Shown in pieces: positions 8,436-16,882 of a stretch of 64,000 bases of DNA. The notes under the pieces were generated by a model, which was not told the origin of the DNA, ran no database searches, and saw only the letters and a list, made by a program, of their open reading frames with translations. Every line of letters starts with the position of its first letter. Position 1 is the first letter of the stretch. The DNA comes from DASRDE01 sp035938175. GTDB taxonomy: Bacteria > Vulcanimicrobiota > Vulcanimicrobiia > Vulcanimicrobiales > Vulcanimicrobiaceae. The stretch lies in the NCBI GenBank assembly GCA_035938175.1, contig DASZHD010000036.1, positions 1 through 64,000 on the forward strand, written 5' to 3'. The position numbers were made by a program, and so were the translations under genes.

Positions 8436-9891
8436 TTTGGCGTTGATTGCCGCGCTGGCCGTTCTTACTGGTGCCGTGTCACGGCCCCAGGCAGGCGGCG
8501 CGCCGTGGACCGCTTCCGAAATAGCCTCGCTCGACGTCGCGATCGACCGCGCGCTCGAGGCGCCGGTTTTGCAAGGCGCGCAAATCGGCTTTGAAATCGC
8601 CGATACGGATCGCGGAACCGTGCTGTATTCGCGAAATCAAGCGCAAGAGTTCATGCCCGCCTCGAATTTCAAGCTGCTGACGGGATCGGCGGCGCTGTAC
8701 GAACTCGGGGACGGCTTCGCATTTGAAACGTCCGTCGAATCCGATGTTCCGCAGCGCGACGGCACGATCGCGGGCAATTTGTATATCGTGGGGCGCGGCG
8801 ACGCCGCGCTCGGTGCCGCCGACCTCGACGCCGCCGCAGCTGCGCTCGCAGCTTCCGGCGTAAAACACGTCTCCGGTGCGTTGATCGGCGATGCAAGCAG
8901 ATATGACGACGTACGTTTTGCGCCGGGATGGCTCGTCGACGACACGCCATACTACTACGCGGCCGCCGTCAGCGCGCTTGAGCTTGAAGAAGGCGTCGAA
9001 CACGTTTCCGTTACGCCGGCGGCCGTAACCGGCGCGCCGGTAAGCGTGCGCGCGTGGCCGCAGTCGGGGACCTTTACGATCGACAACCGCATCGCCACCG
9101 GCCCTCGCGGCTCCAAAGATACGACGGATGTCGCGCGCCCGTGGAACGCGCCGCACACAATCGACCTGATCGGCAGCTATCCGCTGGGCGCCCCGGCCTC
9201 CGACGATCTGTCACCGAGCGTTCCGGATCCTGCGGCGTATGCGCTCGACGTGTTTTCGCGCGCCCTCGCGGCGCACGGTATCACCGTAGATCGCGGCACG
9301 GCGATGGGCAGCGCCCCGGCAAATGCGATTACTCTTTGGAGCCGGCGATCGCCGCAGATGGGCAGCCTGCTCGCCTCGATGTGGATCCCCAGCGATAATT
9401 TGATGGCCGAGCTTTTCGTCAAAGAGCTCGCGGTTCGTCAATTCGGTATGCCCGGCACGTACGAGCACGGCATTGCAGTAGAACAGCGGTACTTGCGTAC
9501 CATCGGCGTCGATCCCGCGACCGTCTGGATCTCGGACGGCTCCGGATTATCGGCATACGATCGTATTACGCCGCAGGATCTGGTCGCTATTTTGCAAGCC
9601 GACTGGCAAAGCGCGCATCGCGACGAAATTCTGGATGCGCTGCCCGTTGCGGGCGTGCGCGGCACCCTTAAGGACGCGTATATCGGAACGCCGGCCGAAG
9701 GCGCGGTCTTTGCAAAAACCGGGACGTGGACGCACGTCACCACGCTTTCCGGATACGCGCAAACCCACACCCACGGCGCCGTCACGTTCTCGTTCTTGAT
9801 CAACGGCTGGATGGGTGACCAGGCCCCGGGAGGCGACGCCGCACTGGCACGAACGAGGGCGGCAATACTGTCAACTATCGTGTCGATGTAG
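8428..9891 (+). CDS. dacB: D-alanyl-D-alanine carboxypeptidase/endopeptidase, PBP4 type (S13)
   Basis: 487 residues with a signal peptide (hydrophobic ALIAALAVLTGAV near the N-terminus), so it acts in the periplasm on peptidoglycan. All three penicillin-binding motifs are visible: SNFK at residues 79-82, SDN in the WIPSDNLMAEL segment, and KTG in AKTGTWTH. The large insert between the first two motifs is typical of PBP4. The start at 8428 is chosen because it begins directly at the signal peptide and overlaps the lysA stop; the longer in-frame extension lies inside lysA. Confidence 0.93.
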   Translation: MRSLALIAALAVLTGAVSRPQAGGAPWTASEIASLDVAIDRALEAPVLQGAQIGFEIADTDRGTVLYSRNQAQEFMPASNFKLLTGSAALYELGDGFAFETSVESDVPQRDGTIAGNLYIVGRGDAALGAADLDAAAAALAASGVKHVSGALIGDASRYDDVRFAPGWLVDDTPYYYAAAVSALELEEGVEHVSVTPAAVTGAPVSVRAWPQSGTFTIDNRIATGPRGSKDTTDVARPWNAPHTIDLIGSYPLGAPASDDLSPSVPDPAAYALDVFSRALAAHGITVDRGTAMGSAPANAITLWSRRSPQMGSLLASMWIPSDNLMAELFVKELAVRQFGMPGTYEHGIAVEQRYLRTIGVDPATVWISDGSGLSAYDRITPQDLVAILQADWQSAHRDEILDALPVAGVRGTLKDAYIGTPAEGAVFAKTGTWTHVTTLSGYAQTHTHGAVTFSFLINGWMGDQAPGGDAALARTRAAILSTIVSM

Positions 9892-9935
9892 GGGCCAATG
9901 CATCCGGGCGGCCGGGCCGGGCGTTCCTAAGGTGT

Positions 9936-10430
9936 ATGGATAGAGCCGAACTGGACCGCACGCCGTATTCCGAGCCGTTGACGCGCGCAGCCTGGCTGCG
10001 AGCCCTCGCTATTCTGGGGGCAGCATCGCTGACCGGTGCGACGCAGCGCGATCAAACCGCCGATGAACGCGCCTACGTGATGTGGCAGAATGGTACGGAG
10101 CCGCCGTACAGCAGCCCGCTGAACGGCGAAACGCGCGCCGGACTCTATCACTGCGCAAATTGCGAACTCGCGCTCTTCTCCTCCACGACGAAGTACGACG
10201 CGCATGAGGGGTGGCCGAGCTTTTATGCGCCCCTTCCCAACGCGATTACAACCGGACGCGACTACGACATCGGTTATGCACGCACCGAAGTGCATTGCCG
10301 CCGCTGCAAGGGACATCTGGGGCACGTTTTCGATGACGGTCCGCCGCCGACGGGATTGCGGTATTGCATCGACGGCGTAGCGCTGCACTTTGTGCCCGGC
10401 GCTACAACGCCCCCCGATTCGCACGGGTAA
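9936..10430 (+). CDS. msrB: Peptide-methionine (R)-S-oxide reductase with N-terminal hydrophobic segment
   Basis: 164 residues. MsrB repairs R-methionine sulfoxide in proteins. Visible are the two zinc CxxC pairs (CANC and CRRC), the GWPSFY signature, and the catalytic-cysteine segment RYCID (RYCIN in most relatives). Before the domain is about 45 residues including a hydrophobic stretch (WLRALAILGAASLTGA), which may be a signal or anchor, suggesting an envelope role; the second MsrB in this window (16237-16647) lacks it. AAGG lies just before the ATG. Its last 29 bases overlap the convergent nuclease gene. Confidence 0.9.
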   Translation: MDRAELDRTPYSEPLTRAAWLRALAILGAASLTGATQRDQTADERAYVMWQNGTEPPYSSPLNGETRAGLYHCANCELALFSSTTKYDAHEGWPSFYAPLPNAITTGRDYDIGYARTEVHCRRCKGHLGHVFDDGPPPTGLRYCIDGVALHFVPGATTPPDSHG

Positions 10431-10848
10431 TCACGTCGTTGAGAGTGAGAATTTCAATCTTCTCCGACTCCCGCACGTAAGACCTGAATTCGTCCGATAG
10501 ATAAAACTCGACGAGGCTCGGGCTAAATCCGTCGCCGCCGATGACGATATACGCTTTGTCGTACACGGACGGACTCTCACGCAGCGCGTGCAGCAGCTTA
10601 ATCACTTCGAACGGAACTTTTTCCTCGGCGCTTCCCGCCGTCTGCTGCCATTTGAGCGAAACCAAAAACTTCGTGCCGTTCGGACGCATGCCCACGAGAT
10701 CGACACGGTGCCGGCCGCCGCCTGGTTTCGTGCCGACGGTTTGCTGTTTGCTGACGGCGTAGCTATTGTTCAACAGGACGGCTTCGACGGTGACTTCCAG
10801 CGTCGATCCCGTTTTCGTTCCGATGCTGCCCGGAAACAGCATGCCCAT
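10402..10848 (-). CDS. PD-(D/E)XK superfamily nuclease, probable restriction partner of Dam-type methylase
   Basis: 148 residues. Residues ~13-70 carry a candidate PD-(D/E)XK core: an N-terminal helix (GSTLEVTVEAVLL), D50 in HRVDLVG, and the strand FLVSLKWQQT with K66. Serine is at the usual acidic position of the last motif, a variation seen in some families. EKVPFEVIKLLHAL follows. The start overlaps the stop of the upstream adenine methylase (TGATG), which strongly suggests a two-gene restriction-modification operon. Specificity is inferred only from the partner. It is small for a restriction enzyme; an alternative is a Vsr- or repair-type nuclease. Confidence 0.65.
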   Translation of the reverse strand: MGMLFPGSIGTKTGSTLEVTVEAVLLNNSYAVSKQQTVGTKPGGGRHRVDLVGMRPNGTKFLVSLKWQQTAGSAEEKVPFEVIKLLHALRESPSVYDKAYIVIGGDGFSPSLVEFYLSDEFRSYVRESEKIEILTLNDVITRANRGAL

Positions 10849-11669
10849 CAGACGTTCCTCACCGCGAGCATCTCTTCTGCATCCTCGCGATTGCCGTCGC
10901 AGCTAATCCGGCGCGGCGCGGCAAGTTTGCGCACGGTAAAGCCGAGACTGCGATAGAGGCGGCAGATTCGGGGCGTTGCTTGATTCGATGCGACGACCGG
11001 TCCAGGATGTGCGGCGAGCCATCGCGCCAGACGAAGTTGATCGTCCCAAGTGAATCCGCCGGCCGAGTAGGACGTGAACTCGACGTCGTACGGCGGATCT
11101 GCATACACGAAGTCATCCGGCTGCACGTCCATCACCGCGAAATCGCCGCACGTGAATTCGTAAGCGGCGAAGGCTTCACGGTACGATTCGGCGTCGAGGC
11201 GGTACGGAATCCGTTTGTACCGCCCGAACGGCACGTTGAAGAAACCGCGCGCGTTGAACCGGCACAGGCCGTTGTAGCCGGTGCGGTTCAGGTAGTAAAA
11301 AAGCGCTGCAGCTTGTGCGCTGCCGCCTTGGCCGCCGCGGATCAATTCGTTGAAGAGCGTCCGGTTTTTCGCGTACACGGTGCGATCGTTCTCGAAGGTT
11401 ACGCCGCATTTCGAAAGATCGATGCCGCGCTGAAGCCACGTGTAAAATGCGATAAGCTGCGGGTTGGAATCATTGAGCAGCGCGCGCCGCGGAACCAGCC
11501 CGAGCGTTATGGCTAATCCGCCGGCGAACGGTTCCACCAGACGCCGGCTGCGGTGCGGCTGCCAATACGGAAGAAGCGCCGGCACCAGCCAGCGTTTTCC
11601 TCCGGCCCACTTCAACGGCGGGACGAGCGGCGGTATACCGGATGCCGTCGCCTCGCGCAACACGATCAT
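10848..11669 (-). CDS. dam: DNA adenine (N6) methyltransferase, Dam/D12 class
   Basis: 273 residues, order typical of alpha-class amino-methylases: PPLKWAGGKRWL near residue 17, the FAGG AdoMet motif at 48-51, GYNGLCRFNARGFFNVPFG, and the catalytic DPPY at 191-194. Dam/D12 enzymes usually methylate GATC, but the target here is not proven. It is the first gene of a two-gene operon with the PD-(D/E)XK nuclease, so it probably protects the host from that enzyme. The true start may be a few codons inside the reported ATG. Confidence 0.88.
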   Translation of the reverse strand: MIVLREATASGIPPLVPPLKWAGGKRWLVPALLPYWQPHRSRRLVEPFAGGLAITLGLVPRRALLNDSNPQLIAFYTWLQRGIDLSKCGVTFENDRTVYAKNRTLFNELIRGGQGGSAQAAALFYYLNRTGYNGLCRFNARGFFNVPFGRYKRIPYRLDAESYREAFAAYEFTCGDFAVMDVQPDDFVYADPPYDVEFTSYSAGGFTWDDQLRLARWLAAHPGPVVASNQATPRICRLYRSLGFTVRKLAAPRRISCDGNREDAEEMLAVRNV

Positions 11670-11726
11670 AGACGCATCATTGCGCGAACCGGTGCCATAC
11701 GCCTGTCCCTTTGCTGCCGCGCCGCA

Positions 11727-12152
11727 CTAACGCTGCGGAAACAGTGCCTTATCGTCGAGCTCGAGCAGATCGTACAACGGCGTGTCGTCGGAAAGGTCCC
11801 GTGCAATAGGGTACCGCGAACGCAGGGCCGGCAGGTCGTCCACGTCGCGCAGCCGCCGAGTGGTCAGTGCGGCATTCGCTTTTGCGTACAGGTCGCGCGG
11901 CACGCGTTCGGCGAGCCACCGCGCCACTGCAGCTTCGTCTTCGGCACGCGCAATGGCATCGCGCAGTTCGCCGGCGTCGATACCGATGAAGTCGAGCAGC
12001 CGCTGCGACGATCCCGCGATCTTGTACTCGCCCATATTCCCTCCCGGCAGCGAAGCGCGCAGTTTATCGATGGTACGCGGCATCATGTCCAGGCCGTCCA
12101 ATTGCCGGCGAGGACTGCGGGGCGGAGCTTTGGTGAGATCGAGCGGTTTCAT
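11727..12152 (-). CDS. DUF5069 family protein
   Basis: 141 residues. LTKAPPRSPRRQLDGLDMMPRT near the start and the IDKLRASLPG / GEYKI segments match the DUF5069 family as remembered; function is unknown. The start at 12152 overlaps the stop of the preceding small secreted-protein gene (ATGA), so translation is probably coupled. A longer frame to 12233 would run inside that gene. Confidence 0.72.
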   Translation of the reverse strand: MKPLDLTKAPPRSPRRQLDGLDMMPRTIDKLRASLPGGNMGEYKIAGSSQRLLDFIGIDAGELRDAIARAEDEAAVARWLAERVPRDLYAKANAALTTRRLRDVDDLPALRSRYPIARDLSDDTPLYDLLELDDKALFPQR

Positions 12153-12481
12153 CGGCGTAAGAGCGTGTATATGTGCGCGAGCGCCAAACGATCCTTCCGG
12201 AGCCATGGATCCGCAGGATATTTGGCGTGCCAATCGCGCATCGCGTCTTCCGCCATTGAGGCGCTGTGCAGCATATCGGGGACGTTACGATCGTGATACG
12301 CGCAGCGGATATTCAGGTCGCGCAGGCGGTTTCCGATTTCCAGAATCGACATCTTTTGACGGCCGAAATACTCGTCGGCCGGTGCAAGGCGCACGGCATG
12401 ATGCGGCGCCGCTAACGCGGGGACATGCAGCGCCGGTATGACGATCGACAAAATAATAGACGCAACGACGAAAGCTCGCAC
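12149..12481 (-). CDS. Small secreted hypothetical protein
   Basis: 110 residues. It begins with a clear signal peptide (hydrophobic VVASIILSIVIPALHVPALA followed by AAP), so it is probably exported. The mature ~85 residues are hydrophilic with two regularly spaced helical segments; no family was recognised. It is translationally coupled to the DUF5069 gene. The start has TCCT on the + strand (AGGA on the gene strand) a few bases upstream. Confidence 0.6.
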   Translation of the reverse strand: MRAFVVASIILSIVIPALHVPALAAPHHAVRLAPADEYFGRQKMSILEIGNRLRDLNIRCAYHDRNVPDMLHSASMAEDAMRDWHAKYPADPWLRKDRLALAHIYTLLRR

Positions 12482-12613
12482 GGTGATTCTCCTTTGTAGG
12501 GCATCGAGTAGCGATGCATCTATCGTACGAGTGCAAAATGCGTACCGGATCCGTGGCAGTACTGATCGTTGCGTACCATTGGTACGGATGTTTCGGAATC
12601 GCGCTTAGCAATG

Positions 12614-12636
12614 AAAAAAGCGCCGCGGACGGCGCC
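12614..12636 (-). terminator. Rho-independent terminator of the 12662-13234 gene
   Basis: Perfect 6-bp stem (12620-12625 with 12630-12635) around a 4-base loop, followed on the minus strand by six T residues (A run at 12614-12619). It lies 26 bases past the stop of the secreted protein gene. Confidence 0.85.
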
Positions 12637-12661
12637 TTCTTCATGGAACACGCGTTACGCG

Positions 12662-13234
12662 TTAGCTGTGTTGCGAAACCAGCACGTCGTCGAGATCTGC
12701 CGGATGCGTTCCGTAGCGAAGGACCTGGACGTCGGGCGTGCTTTCGGTTACGACGTGGAGCAAGGCGCCGCGCGAAACCAGAATATCGTTTCCGCGGTGG
12801 GCGAAGATTCCGCCCAGGCCGAACAGCGCGTAGGCGCCAAACCCGTTGCCGTTATGTTCGTAGCTGCGCGCGGCATCGCCGGTTGAAGAAAGCATGTCGA
12901 CGTGAATGTCGGTACCGTCGGGCGCTACCAGCCGGCGAATTTCGAAAGCGAATTCGCCACCGCGGTGAAACATGCCCGAGCGCGACACATGCGAGACGAC
13001 ACCGTAACCGGGCGAACCTTTCGGGAGCACCAAACGTCCGCGGACGTAGTAATCTTCAATCGTTTTCACGGCGATTGGATCGCCTTCGACGGAATTACGA
13101 GACCCCACGTCATTGAGCAGCATCACGCTGATGAGATCTCCCGAGGGTACGTTGACGTGTTGGGCGGCCGAAGCGAAACCCGTGGCGAGCAGCAGTGCGG
13201 AAAGAGCGGCGGCGGCAAGGCGTGCGATGAACAT
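12662..13234 (-). CDS. Secreted hypothetical protein (~190 aa)
   Basis: 190 residues with an N-terminal signal peptide (ARLAAAALSALLLATGFASA). The mature part is rich in beta-type segments (VPSGDLISVMLLNDVGSRN, VEGDPIAVKTIEDYYVRGR, LVLPKGSPGYGVV), recalling secreted proteins of the FlgA/TonB-like SH3 or copper-binding type, but no family is certain. The start has a good AAGGAG site 8 bases upstream. It is a single-gene unit ending in a strong terminator. Confidence 0.65.
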   Translation of the reverse strand: MFIARLAAAALSALLLATGFASAAQHVNVPSGDLISVMLLNDVGSRNSVEGDPIAVKTIEDYYVRGRLVLPKGSPGYGVVSHVSRSGMFHRGGEFAFEIRRLVAPDGTDIHVDMLSSTGDAARSYEHNGNGFGAYALFGLGGIFAHRGNDILVSRGALLHVVTESTPDVQVLRYGTHPADLDDVLVSQHS

Positions 13235-13396
13235 TGGCGGTCTCCTTTTCAGAGCAAAAAGCGATCGAGAGTGCCCGTACGGAGTTCCGCATGCGTGATG
13301 TTCGTGGCGGTAACTCGTTTGGCGTAGTCTCATGCTATCGCCCCGGGGCGGTCGCCCGCGTCCGTGCGGCTACGGGTTTATGGGGCGGCGCGGTAC

Positions 13397-16240
13397 CTAC
13401 GTTTTGGTGGCCGGTACTGAGATTTGGGCGCGCGCGGCGAACGCGGCTATTTCGGCGCGCGAGCTGACGCCGAGCTTGTCGAAAATAGCCGCCACATGAG
13501 ATTCGACCGTGCGCTCACTGATAATCAACTTCTCGGCGATGGCGAGGTTGCTCATACCCTGGGCAACCAAGGCTGCGATCTCTCGCTCTCGCTGCGTCAG
13601 TTCGGTGCGCGCGCGGCCGCGACGGTTCAGGGGCGTCAACGCCTTCTCCAACCGGCCGGCGTCGGTGGCGTCGCCGGTCGTACGGTAAATCGCCAAGGCT
13701 TCGGATCGGCGGTCCAGCAATTCGAGAGTCAGCGCGCGCTCGTAGGGCAGTTGCAGCTCTTCGAACAGTGCTTCCGCAAGCGCAGCGTGCGCCTGGCACC
13801 GTTCGCGTTGACCGTTACGTTTGGCAACGAGCGCATCGAATAATTCGAGCGCGGCGCGTTCGTAACGGCGATTGCCTCGCTGCAAGAGCGTCAGCAACCG
13901 CGCTCGCGCCGGCGCGATATCGATCTCTGCCCCATGTCGCGCGACTTTCATGGAGATGAGCGTCATTTCGTCGGCTCCGCCGTGTAGAAGCGGCAGTTCC
14001 ACTGCGCGATGAAGCAACGCTCGAGCGTCGTCCGCCCGGCCTTGGTCGACGAGCAAATCCACCATCGCCGCAGTAACGGTCGCGGAAAAATGGCCCGCGG
14101 ACAAATTCGAGGCATCGTCCACGAAATCGCCGGTCGCGGCGCGGGCCGACAGGGCGCCGTCGCCGGTACGCAGTCCGATGGTAACCGCCGCAGCGCGAGC
14201 GCTCGAAGCCAGTCCGCGCTCTTCCACCGGAAGCGTCAGCGCCTGCTCGATGGCGCTTTTCGCGTCCGCAAGCATCCCCAAGTTCAGATACACGACGGCG
14301 GCGTGGGTGAGCGTGCTCATTACGGTGTGCGCTCCGAGCTTTCGCTCGCGAATCACTCGAAGGTAGTCCGCGAGCGTCGCGATGCTCTCTTCACGCAACC
14401 CGAGCGTCAGCGCCGCATCGGCGTAATTGACGAACACCAGCGTCGCTTGGAACCAGTTCTCCCGCTCGAGGGCCAAGCGGAGCGCTTCGCGATACGCTGC
14501 GGACGATTCTTGGGCGCGATCCTGCAGCGAATACAACGTCCCCAAGACGTATTGATAATGCACGTCGGTCCCGCGCGGCACAACGTCGACCACCGAGCGC
14601 GCTTCCTGCAGAATTACATCCACCTTGTCGAGGTCGTCCCAATTGACCAGCGCGTTGGCCTGGCCGACGAGCGCTTTGCAGAGCAGATTCCGGTCGCTTC
14701 CTTCGCGCGCGAGTTCGACGGCACGCTGCGCGTACTTTAGTACGCCGTGTGTATCGCCGATGTCATAGCACATAATGCGCAGCCACGAACACACGTGAAC
14801 CGCGGCGTCCGTGTCGCCGTTCGTCTCGTAGGTTTGCAGAACGGACTCGTACAGCGTCCTTGCGCGCTCGCCTTCACCGCTTTCACGCAAGGCTTCTGCG
14901 AGTTTGCACTGTAACTGCGTTCCCGCCAATCCGAGCGAAACATTTGCTTCTAAAGCGCGGTCGTAGGAGATCGCGGCGTCGTGATACGACGACACTGCTA
15001 CGGCGGCATCGCCCGCCAGCTCGTTGTACTTTACGGCTTTCGCCATGTCTCGTGCCTGCCAGAAATGATACGCAAGCTCCGGAATATGCTCGTTGGCGCG
15101 CCCGGACGACTCAATTGCCTGTGCGACTTTGGCGTGGAGCGGGCGCGCTTCGACTGCGAGAAGCTGATTGTAGATCGCATCTCGTGTGAGCGCATGACGG
15201 AAGAAATACGCAATGCTTCCGTTGCCGGCGTGTTCGACGATCAACTGCAACTCGACGGCCTTACGCAGCGTGGCGAGAATATCGCTTACCGGACGTTCCA
15301 AAACGTCCGCAAGCAATTGTGGATCGAACTGCCGTCCGATCGCGGATGCGTAGGAGAGAATACTTCTATCCGTTTCGCCGAGCGGCTGCAGGCGCTCGAG
15401 AATCGACTCCGTCAGCGACCCCGGCAGCGCCACCGCGCCGCCGCGATGTAATACGTTGCTTTCCACCGCGCTTTTGAGCAACTCTTCCGCGTCTAGCGGG
15501 TTGCCCTCGGCTTCTTTTTTTATCGTCTCGAGGATTTGCGGCGGCGGCGCGCGGCGGCCTTCGAGCGCGCGCGCCAGGAGCTCGCGTATTTCGGTATCGC
15601 TCAGCGGTTCGAGCGTGAAACGCCACACGTACGGGAAACGATCCAGCCGCGAAAGTGCGGAACGCAGCGCAGGTGCTCGGCGCAATTCGTCCGGGCGGTA
15701 CGTGGCGACGATCAAGACGCGCCATCCGGCAATGCGCGTTGCCAAATATTGCAAGAGTTCTAGCGACCCGGCATCCGCCCAATGCAAATCGTCTATAACC
15801 GCAACTACCGGACGGCGCGAAGCCGCCGCCTGAAAAATGCGCGCCGCCGTATCGAAGAGAAAAATTTTATCGATCTGCTCGGAGATCTTGTCTTCGGCGG
15901 GCGGCGCGTGCGGCAGGAGGCGCGCGAGAGCCGCTTCGGCATTCGGTACCGCGCGCAGTACCTCAGGCTGCGATTGCGCGAGCGCCGAAAGGGCGAAAGC
16001 GAACGGCGCAAAAGGCGATTGCACGTACTCCAAACACGCATTGACGATCGTTTCGCACGGGTGCTGTTCCAACGCTCGGCAAAATTCGGCGACCAGCCGG
16101 CTCTTGCCCATACCGGCTTCCGCTGCAATCAGCACGATGCTGCCTTCGCTCTTTTCGCACGACGCAAAGCGCTGACTCAGAGCGTCGAGCTGCGCGCGCC
16201 GCCCGATAAATGCCCGGCAATAAACCGGCGCCGATATCAC
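13397..16240 (-). CDS. MalT/LAL-type LuxR-family transcriptional regulator with AAA ATPase
   Basis: 947 residues. The N-terminus is an ATPase module: FIGRRAQLDAL, Walker A (AAEAGMGKSRLV, ~residues 38-50) and Walker B (VAVIDDLHWAD). The middle ~450 residues look like TPR-type helical repeats. The C-terminus is a LuxR HTH (LTQREREIAALVAQGMSNLA, then ERTVESHVAAIFDKLGV). Such large LuxR regulators bind a signal through the repeats and activate transcription in an ATP-dependent way; the signal is unknown. The start is GTG overlapping the TGA of the second msrB (GTGA), so the two are one transcription unit. Confidence 0.9.
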   Translation of the reverse strand: MISAPVYCRAFIGRRAQLDALSQRFASCEKSEGSIVLIAAEAGMGKSRLVAEFCRALEQHPCETIVNACLEYVQSPFAPFAFALSALAQSQPEVLRAVPNAEAALARLLPHAPPAEDKISEQIDKIFLFDTAARIFQAAASRRPVVAVIDDLHWADAGSLELLQYLATRIAGWRVLIVATYRPDELRRAPALRSALSRLDRFPYVWRFTLEPLSDTEIRELLARALEGRRAPPPQILETIKKEAEGNPLDAEELLKSAVESNVLHRGGAVALPGSLTESILERLQPLGETDRSILSYASAIGRQFDPQLLADVLERPVSDILATLRKAVELQLIVEHAGNGSIAYFFRHALTRDAIYNQLLAVEARPLHAKVAQAIESSGRANEHIPELAYHFWQARDMAKAVKYNELAGDAAVAVSSYHDAAISYDRALEANVSLGLAGTQLQCKLAEALRESGEGERARTLYESVLQTYETNGDTDAAVHVCSWLRIMCYDIGDTHGVLKYAQRAVELAREGSDRNLLCKALVGQANALVNWDDLDKVDVILQEARSVVDVVPRGTDVHYQYVLGTLYSLQDRAQESSAAYREALRLALERENWFQATLVFVNYADAALTLGLREESIATLADYLRVIRERKLGAHTVMSTLTHAAVVYLNLGMLADAKSAIEQALTLPVEERGLASSARAAAVTIGLRTGDGALSARAATGDFVDDASNLSAGHFSATVTAAMVDLLVDQGRADDARALLHRAVELPLLHGGADEMTLISMKVARHGAEIDIAPARARLLTLLQRGNRRYERAALELFDALVAKRNGQRERCQAHAALAEALFEELQLPYERALTLELLDRRSEALAIYRTTGDATDAGRLEKALTPLNRRGRARTELTQREREIAALVAQGMSNLAIAEKLIISERTVESHVAAIFDKLGVSSRAEIAAFAARAQISVPATKT

Positions 16241-16647
16241 TGCTTCTTACGAAAATCCAATGAGAGCGAGTTGATGCAATAGCGCGTTCCCAGCGGACCA
16301 GGTCCGTCGTCGAACACGTGGCCCAAATGCGAATCGCAGCGCTTGCAGCGCACCTCGGTCCGGTGCATTCCATGGCTGAAGTCGTCGAGCAATCGCACGT
16401 TTTGCTGTTGCTCGGGTTGTGTAAAGCTGGGCCAACCGCAGTGCGATTCGAATTTTGCGTCCGAAGCAAAAAGCTCTTTGCCGCACGCGCCGCAGACGTA
16501 CATGCCGTCGTCGCGCACGTCCAGCAGCGAACCCGTAAAGGGCCGCTCCGTGCCGGCCTGGCGCAAGACGCGATACCGCTCGCCGCCGAGCTGCTCGCGC
16601 CACTCTTCTTCGGATTTGACGATTTCCGGGGTACTTTGGTCTTGCAT
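16237..16647 (-). CDS. msrB: Peptide-methionine (R)-S-oxide reductase (cytoplasmic type)
   Basis: 136 residues. A standard-length MsrB: CGAC and CKRC zinc pairs, HCGWPSFTQP, and RYCINSLSLDF with the catalytic cysteine. Compared with the MsrB at 9936-10430 it lacks a hydrophobic leader and should be cytoplasmic. The start at 16647 (MQDQSTPEIVKS) gives the family length; the longer frame to 16776 runs over another gene. It is followed with a 4-base overlap by the LuxR regulator, which may link oxidative damage repair to that regulator. Confidence 0.93.
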   Translation of the reverse strand: MQDQSTPEIVKSEEEWREQLGGERYRVLRQAGTERPFTGSLLDVRDDGMYVCGACGKELFASDAKFESHCGWPSFTQPEQQQNVRLLDDFSHGMHRTEVRCKRCDSHLGHVFDDGPGPLGTRYCINSLSLDFRKKQ

Positions 16648-16681
16648 AGTATCTACTATACGCCACACCGAGCGCGCGGGA

Positions 16682-16858
16682 CTAGCGCCGGAACGTGTTC
16701 TCGACGTTTTCGACGCCGCTCTCGACGGCGGCCTCGCCTTTGTGAAACAAACCGACAATCCAGCGAACGATCGCAATCAGTCCGACGAGCGCCAGCAGAA
16801 AGATAATGAAGAATGCCCAGGCCGCAAAGTGCAGCAGATGAAGCACGGCGGATTCCAT
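16682..16858 (-). CDS. Small single-span membrane protein (58 aa)
   Basis: A 58-residue frame too short for most gene callers. Residues ~11-38 are strongly hydrophobic (FAAWAFFIIFLLALVGLIAI), one or two membrane passes, and the tail is acidic and amphipathic (GEAAVESGVENVEN). AAAGGA lies 7 bases before the ATG. Such proteins are common near stress genes; no function can be given. It sits between msrB and the propeller protein on the same strand. Confidence 0.6.
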   Translation of the reverse strand: MESAVLHLLHFAAWAFFIIFLLALVGLIAIVRWIVGLFHKGEAAVESGVENVENTFRR

Positions 16859-16882
16859 CGCTCTATCCTTTCATTCTGAAGA

